A DNA stretch of 57,302 nucleotides from Casp-actino8 sp001510335 (GTDB taxonomy: Bacteria; Actinomycetota; Acidimicrobiia; Acidimicrobiales; Ilumatobacteraceae). Where the stretch lies: assembly GCA_027729635.1 (NCBI GenBank), contig JAQCEM010000013.1, forward strand, positions 1 through 57,302, written 5' to 3'. The stretch's first letter is position 1; the number at the start of each line of letters is the position of its first letter. This document shows, in pieces, positions 53,262 to 57,302 of this stretch. The position numbers and the translations under genes were made by a program. The notes under the pieces were generated by a model that made no database searches, was not told where the DNA came from, and was given only the letters and a program-made list of their open reading frames with translations.

Positions 53262-54668
53262 GTGACTACTAAACCGAACGCCGCCTTCTCCATCGCACTT
53301 GACTGCCAACTTGACAATGTCCCGGGCACCTTGGGTCGGCTCTGCACAGCAATCGGGGAAGTCGGAGGCAACATTGGTGCCCTCGACGGATTTGACGTCC
53401 GAGGTCCGATTCTTCGTCGCAGCGTGATTGTCCACTGTCGCGATGAAGAACATCAGGGTCGCGTTGTTGATGCAGTGCGCAAGCTCTCAGGTGTCACTTT
53501 GCTCGACTGGTGGGATCGCACATTCAAGATGCACGAGGCCGGCAAGATTGAAGTTCTTTCAACTGCCCCTGTCAACGACAGGGATGATCTGTCGATGGCG
53601 TACACGCCTGGCGTTGCTCGTGTTTGTACGGCGATTGAGAATGATCCAGGTTTGTCACACGAATACACCATTCGTAAGAACACCGTCGCCATCGTCAGCA
53701 ACGGAACCGCGGTGCTTGGTCTCGGTGACATTGGTCCCGAAGGCGCAATGCCCGTCATGGAAGGTAAAGCACTTCTTTTCAAGGAGTTCGGTAGAGTTGA
53801 CGGTTTCCCGATTTGTATTAACGCTCGCACCGTCGATGAAGTTGTTGACTTCGTGCAGCGCATCGCTCCGACGTTTGGTGGAATTAACCTTGAAGACATC
53901 AAGGCACCGGAGTGTTTTGAAATTGAAGAGCGCCTACGTGCCAGCCTTGATATTCCGGTCTTTCACGACGACCAGCACGGCACCGCAGTCGTGACCTTGG
54001 CGGCACTGTGGAATTCGTTGAAAATCACCGGCAAGAAAATGGAAGACCTCACCGTGGTGATCGCTGGAGTTGGCGCTGCTGGTGTTGCGATCGGCAAGAT
54101 TTTGTTGAACGCTGGTGTGGGCGACGTCATCGGTTGCGACCGTGTCGGTGCCATCTACACCGGTCGAAGTGAGATGAACTCGGCGAAAGAATGGTTTGCC
54201 AATAACACCAACCGCTCGCGCCGCATGGGAACGATCAGCGACATCATGAAGGGCTCGGACGTCTTTGTTGGCGTGAGCGGACCTGACCTGATTACAGCTG
54301 CCGATATTCGTTCAATGGCCAAGAATCCCATTGTTTTTGCAATGGCGAACCCGAATCCCGAGATCCGTCCCGAGCAAGCCGACGGCCTTGCTGCGGTGAT
54401 GGCGACTGGTCGCAGCGATTACCCGAACCAAATCAACAACGTTTTGGCCTTCCCCGGAATTTTCCGTGGAGCACTTGACGCTCATGCCACCGACATCACC
54501 GAAGGTATGAAGTTGGCTGCAGCAATCGCAATCGCCGAGTCGGTCACCGATGCGCAGTTGAAGCCTGAGTTTGTGGTGCCATCAGTGTTCGACCGAACAA
54601 TCGTTGAGCGCGTTGCTCCAGCAGTGGCTGCTGCTGCAGTTGCTGACGGTGTGATTCGCAAGCGTTAA
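53262..54668 (+). CDS. NAD(P)-dependent malic enzyme with N-terminal ACT domain
   Basis: 469 aa from the GTG at 53262 (the frame extends 26 codons upstream). Residues about 1-90 form an ACT regulatory domain (NVPGTLGRLCTAIGEVGGNIG), then the malic-enzyme catalytic half, with SMAYTPGVARVC, FHDDQHGTAVV and the NAD-binding GVGAAGVAIGKI. It converts malate to pyruvate and CO2. ACT domains usually bind amino acids, so allosteric control is expected. Upstream shares no operon with neighbours; a strong bidirectional terminator follows. Confidence 0.92.
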   Translation: MTTKPNAAFSIALDCQLDNVPGTLGRLCTAIGEVGGNIGALDGFDVRGPILRRSVIVHCRDEEHQGRVVDAVRKLSGVTLLDWWDRTFKMHEAGKIEVLSTAPVNDRDDLSMAYTPGVARVCTAIENDPGLSHEYTIRKNTVAIVSNGTAVLGLGDIGPEGAMPVMEGKALLFKEFGRVDGFPICINARTVDEVVDFVQRIAPTFGGINLEDIKAPECFEIEERLRASLDIPVFHDDQHGTAVVTLAALWNSLKITGKKMEDLTVVIAGVGAAGVAIGKILLNAGVGDVIGCDRVGAIYTGRSEMNSAKEWFANNTNRSRRMGTISDIMKGSDVFVGVSGPDLITAADIRSMAKNPIVFAMANPNPEIRPEQADGLAAVMATGRSDYPNQINNVLAFPGIFRGALDAHATDITEGMKLAAAIAIAESVTDAQLKPEFVVPSVFDRTIVERVAPAVAAAAVADGVIRKR

Positions 54669-54807
54669 TTCGCCCACACACTTGATACGCCGGAATGACC
54701 GGTGCGATACGTCCAAAACATTGCGAGCAGAGCCAAGATTCCGCTCGTCACCTTTAGAGAGGTGACTGTGGTTCCGTTGTGTTCGTCGAGGGTGACGATC
54801 AAGATCT

Positions 54808-54847
54808 ACAAAAAGGGCCTGAGCATTTCTGCCCAGGCCCTTTTTGT
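54808..54847 (+). terminator. Bidirectional rho-independent terminator
   Basis: Perfect 14-base-pair stem (54808-54821 with 54834-54847), core AAAAAGGGCCTG paired to CAGGCCCTTTTT, loop of 12 bases. T runs exist on both strands, so it can end transcription of the malic-enzyme gene (rightward) and the pyrophosphatase gene (leftward). It lies about 140 bases after the first and 28 bases beyond the second. Confidence 0.93.
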
Positions 54848-54875
54848 TGAGATTTAAAAGATTGCAGGTATTTGA

Positions 54876-56999
54876 CTAGACGAACGCTGAGGCAAACACC
54901 AAGGACACGATGGTCATCACCTTGATCAAGATGTTCATCGCGGGTCCAGAGGTGTCTTTGAAAGGGTCACCCACGGTGTCGCCTACAACAGCGGCTTTGT
55001 GAGGATCAGAACCCTTACCGCCATGTGCACCGGCTTCGATGTACTTCTTGGCGTTGTCCCATGCTCCACCGGCGTTCGACATGAAGATGGCAAGTGCAAA
55101 GCCTGTTACGAGAGCACCAGCGAGCATGCCGCCAAGTGCGTCAACGCTCACGAAGCCCACCACGAGAGGAACAACGACAGCTAATGAGCCGGGGATAATC
55201 ATTTCGCGCAGCGATGCCTCAGTAGAAATAGCAACGCAACGTGCAGAGTCGGGGATGACTCCTTCTTTGCCTTCACGCAAACCTGGAATCTCTCGGAATT
55301 GACGACGCACTTCTTCGATCATCTTGTTGGCTGCACGACCGACTGCGTCGATGGTGAGTGCTGCAAACAAGAATGGAAGTCCCGCACCAATAAACAATCC
55401 GATGAAGACTTCAACATCACCGACGTTGAGGTTGAGTGCAATCTTTTCAGCGCCGCTTGCATCGAGAACCGCATATTCAAAACTCTTGAACAAAGCAAGA
55501 GCAGTGAGAGCAGCTGAACCTACGGCGAAACCTTTTGCAATTGCTGCAGTGGTGTTGCCCAATGAGTCAAGAGCATCGGTGACTTTACGCACGCTTGGAT
55601 CAAGGTGGGCCATCTCGGCAATACCGCCGGCATTGTCTGAAATGGGACCGTAAGCATCAACAGAGACAACAACACCGGTAGTGGCCAACATACCAACTGC
55701 AGCCAAGGCGATACCGTAGATGCCGCCTGGAACGCCACCATCAACGTTGCCAAGGGCCTGTTCGCCACCCCAATAGGCAAGGCCGACACCAACAAGAATC
55801 AAAGCCACAGAAGAGGCGACCGACGCCATGCCAGACGAAATACCTGCGAGCACAGTGGTGGCCGGACCGGTCTCTGATTGCCGAGCAATCTTTTTCACAG
55901 CGGAGAATTGATCTGAGGTGTAGAACTCGGCAGTTTTGCCTAATGCCCAGCCGACGAGAAGTCCGCCGACAACAGCGACGGCCATACCCCATGGCTTTTC
56001 GCTGTCGCCAAATAGCCAGTAGGACAAAGCAACTGTTGCAACAGCGGTAATTGCCATGGCCACATTGGTGCCCATATGAAGTGCCCTGCTCAAGGCGTGT
56101 GAATCGGTGGAGTCGCCACCACGTACAAAAAATGAGCCAATGATGGAAGCCACCATGCCCACAAAAGCAATAGCAAGCGGGAACATCAGCAATGCAATGG
56201 TGGAGTATCCGCCGTTTTGCACCAGTTCAGTTGCGCCGGCTTTGTCTGCGGAAAGACCCATGGCAAAGGCAACAAGTGAAATCGGCGCAATGATTGAGCC
56301 TGAGTAGGACTCGAACAAGTCCGCACCCATTCCCGCGACGTCACCCACATTGTCGCCGACGTTGTCGGCGATTGTTGCGGGGTTACGCGGGTCATCTTCG
56401 GGGATGCCGGCTTCTACTTTGCCCACGAGGTCTGCACCTACGTCTGCTGCTTTGGTATAGATACCGCCACCCACGCGTGAAAAGAGCGCAATCGACGAGG
56501 CGCCCAGACCAAATGCGGTCACAATTTCAAAGGCGTCATCGACTTCCATCCATGTGACAAAGACCAGATAGACCGAGACAAGACCCAGCAACGCGAGTCC
56601 CGCAACGGTGAAACCCATGACTGCGCCACCACGAAATGCGATAGGAAGCGCTTTGCCAGGACCTTGCTTGGCTGCCTCGGCAGTACGAGCGTTGGCCATG
56701 GTTGCAACGGTCATGCCGACATAGCCCGCGCCTGCCGACAACAGTGCACCCAAAATGTAGGTCACCGAGGCAAGAGGGGTAATGACGATGGCGAGAACGA
56801 TGGCCAAGGCCACAACGAAGAACGCCACCCAGGTGTATTCCTTTTTGAGGAATGCACGGGCGCCCTTTTGAATCTCTGTCATCAAAAAGATCATGCGGGC
56901 ATCGCCTGGTGAGGCCGATGCAACATTCTTGTAGAAGAAGACTGCGAGAAGAAGAGCCGCTATCGCGGACCCTCCCGCTAGGTACGGAATCATTTCCAT
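54876..56999 (-). CDS. hppA: Membrane-bound ion-pumping pyrophosphatase
   Basis: 707 aa from ATG 56999, with GGAG eight bases upstream; the frame goes to 57047. About 15-16 membrane helices. Conserved PPi-binding loops include DVGADLVGKVEAGIPEDDPRNPA and GDTVGDPFKDTSGPA. The ion-control region reads GNTTAAIAKGFAVGSAAL: Ala at the position that is Lys in K+-independent pumps suggests the K+-dependent class. The DLFESYSGSIIA segment resembles sodium-pumping members more than plant proton pumps, but the ion is inferred. It uses pyrophosphate energy to pump H+ and/or Na+ across the membrane. Confidence 0.93.
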   Translation of the reverse strand: MEMIPYLAGGSAIAALLLAVFFYKNVASASPGDARMIFLMTEIQKGARAFLKKEYTWVAFFVVALAIVLAIVITPLASVTYILGALLSAGAGYVGMTVATMANARTAEAAKQGPGKALPIAFRGGAVMGFTVAGLALLGLVSVYLVFVTWMEVDDAFEIVTAFGLGASSIALFSRVGGGIYTKAADVGADLVGKVEAGIPEDDPRNPATIADNVGDNVGDVAGMGADLFESYSGSIIAPISLVAFAMGLSADKAGATELVQNGGYSTIALLMFPLAIAFVGMVASIIGSFFVRGGDSTDSHALSRALHMGTNVAMAITAVATVALSYWLFGDSEKPWGMAVAVVGGLLVGWALGKTAEFYTSDQFSAVKKIARQSETGPATTVLAGISSGMASVASSVALILVGVGLAYWGGEQALGNVDGGVPGGIYGIALAAVGMLATTGVVVSVDAYGPISDNAGGIAEMAHLDPSVRKVTDALDSLGNTTAAIAKGFAVGSAALTALALFKSFEYAVLDASGAEKIALNLNVGDVEVFIGLFIGAGLPFLFAALTIDAVGRAANKMIEEVRRQFREIPGLREGKEGVIPDSARCVAISTEASLREMIIPGSLAVVVPLVVGFVSVDALGGMLAGALVTGFALAIFMSNAGGAWDNAKKYIEAGAHGGKGSDPHKAAVVGDTVGDPFKDTSGPAMNILIKVMTIVSLVFASAFV

Positions 57000-57117
57000 G
57001 TGGGCACTCCAAATTTGTTTGAGTTGACGATCTTGTTCCTGGGGCAATCACCATCTGTGGGGTTGAATCTCAAGGCCAAGCTGTAGGGATACAAGAACTT
57101 CCAATAGTAGCGAAGAG

Positions 57118-57129
57118 GGGCACTCCAAA
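57118..57129. repeat. 12-base direct repeat upstream of hppA
   Basis: GGGCACTCCAAA occurs at 57118-57129 and again at 57002-57013, 116 bases apart in the hppA leader; the second copy covers the presumed ribosome binding site of hppA on the other strand. It may be chance or a regulatory duplication. Confidence 0.35.
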
Positions 57130-57163
57130 CGGAACTGGCAAATCTCAGAATGCCTAAAATCGA

Positions 57164-57177
57164 GGTTCAGTTGAACC
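57164..57177 (-). terminator. Possible tmRNA terminator hairpin
   Basis: GGTTCA and TGAACC pair around a 2-base loop; on the minus strand TCGATTTT follows. It lies about 40 bases after the tmRNA 3' end, in the direction of tmRNA transcription. The stem is short, so this is tentative. Confidence 0.35.
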
Positions 57178-57219
57178 GTCGTACCGAACGGACGACTGCT
57201 GGTGGTAGCGATCATTGGG

Positions 57220-57302
57220 TGGAGCTGGGGGGAATCGAACCCCCGTCCATCAGGCGATGAGCGTTCGTGATACGACCATTCCCGATTTCGAGACTGACGC
57301 AA
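57220..57302 (-). ncRNA. ssrA: tmRNA (ssrA), 3' end only
   Basis: On the minus strand the sequence ends GGACGGGGGTTCGATTCCCC-CCAGCTCCA, the T arm and acceptor 3' strand typical of tmRNA (acceptor CAGCTCC with discriminator A). The upstream 60 bases do not fold as a normal tRNA anticodon arm, so a tRNA gene is less likely. The following bases are CCC, so the CCA end is not encoded and would be added after transcription. The tag-coding part lies beyond the window. tmRNA with SmpB rescues stalled ribosomes. Confidence 0.85.

Noticed and set aside
57220..57302. Ordinary tRNA gene at the right edge
   Set aside because: T arm and acceptor fit, but the preceding bases show no anticodon arm at the required distance; tmRNA fits better.
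1..57302. Prophage, insertion sequence or genomic island
   Set aside because: No transposase, integrase, phage structural gene or flanking repeats were recognised; base composition looks even by eye.

Overview
The window is a gene-dense stretch (about 50 protein genes, no gap above 300 bases) of an Actinomycetota chromosome. The gene set (F420-dependent enzymes, separate gatC/gatA/gatB, coproporphyrin-type heme genes, class E-like sortase, HelD/HelR motor, Lgt plus Lnt, many crotonase/LLM/acyl-CoA genes) together with a moderate GC content points to the class Acidimicrobiia, for example an aquatic Ilumatobacter-like lineage. That placement is inference from gene content. No phage, insertion sequence, integrase or CRISPR array was seen.

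Layout. 0-6.3 kb: an F420-type nitroreductase, a lipoprotein M14 carboxypeptidase, a thioesterase, a cold-shock gene with two 3' hairpins, YbaK, HelD, and a DtxR-family regulator with a small lipoprotein. 6.3-13 kb: a lysine-type aldehyde dehydrogenase, then a leftward group in which an unusual ECF sigma factor, fused to a zinc-finger anti-sigma-like segment, a membrane helix and an extracellular Ig-like region, precedes a GT4 glycosyltransferase, a methyltransferase and an alpha-toroid protein. 13-20 kb: aldose epimerase, Dtd, and a leftward operon hemE-hemH-hemY-sortase-lnt held together by 4-base overlaps. 20-31.7 kb: M48 protease, TPR/HD-GYP protein, esterase-lgt-crotonase, galT facing an alpha-galactosidase, and gatCAB.

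31.7-49.7 kb is rich in oxidative and CoA-linked catabolism: a Baeyer-Villiger-type monooxygenase, four crotonase homologues in the whole window, an acyl-CoA dehydrogenase with its own TetR, two LLM flavin enzymes, a dienelactone hydrolase, an acyl-CoA ligase, and a 2OG-Fe(II) oxygenase. Housekeeping and envelope genes (surE, an L,D-transpeptidase) are interspersed. 49.7-57.3 kb: DUF305/CopCD copper-type genes, two uncharacterised proteins, an ACT-domain malic enzyme, a membrane pyrophosphatase, and the 3' end of tmRNA running off the right edge.

The observations most worth following are: the one-protein ECF sigma/anti-sigma/transmembrane/sensor fusion next to glycoconjugate-type genes; a 55-base palindromic element present twice; a nitrobindin-like gene whose third codon is TAA behind a good ribosome binding site; an Lnt with Ser in place of the catalytic Cys; and a sortase that appears to be a lipoprotein encoded next to that Lnt. 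All functional statements rest on motif recognition by eye; no database search was run.
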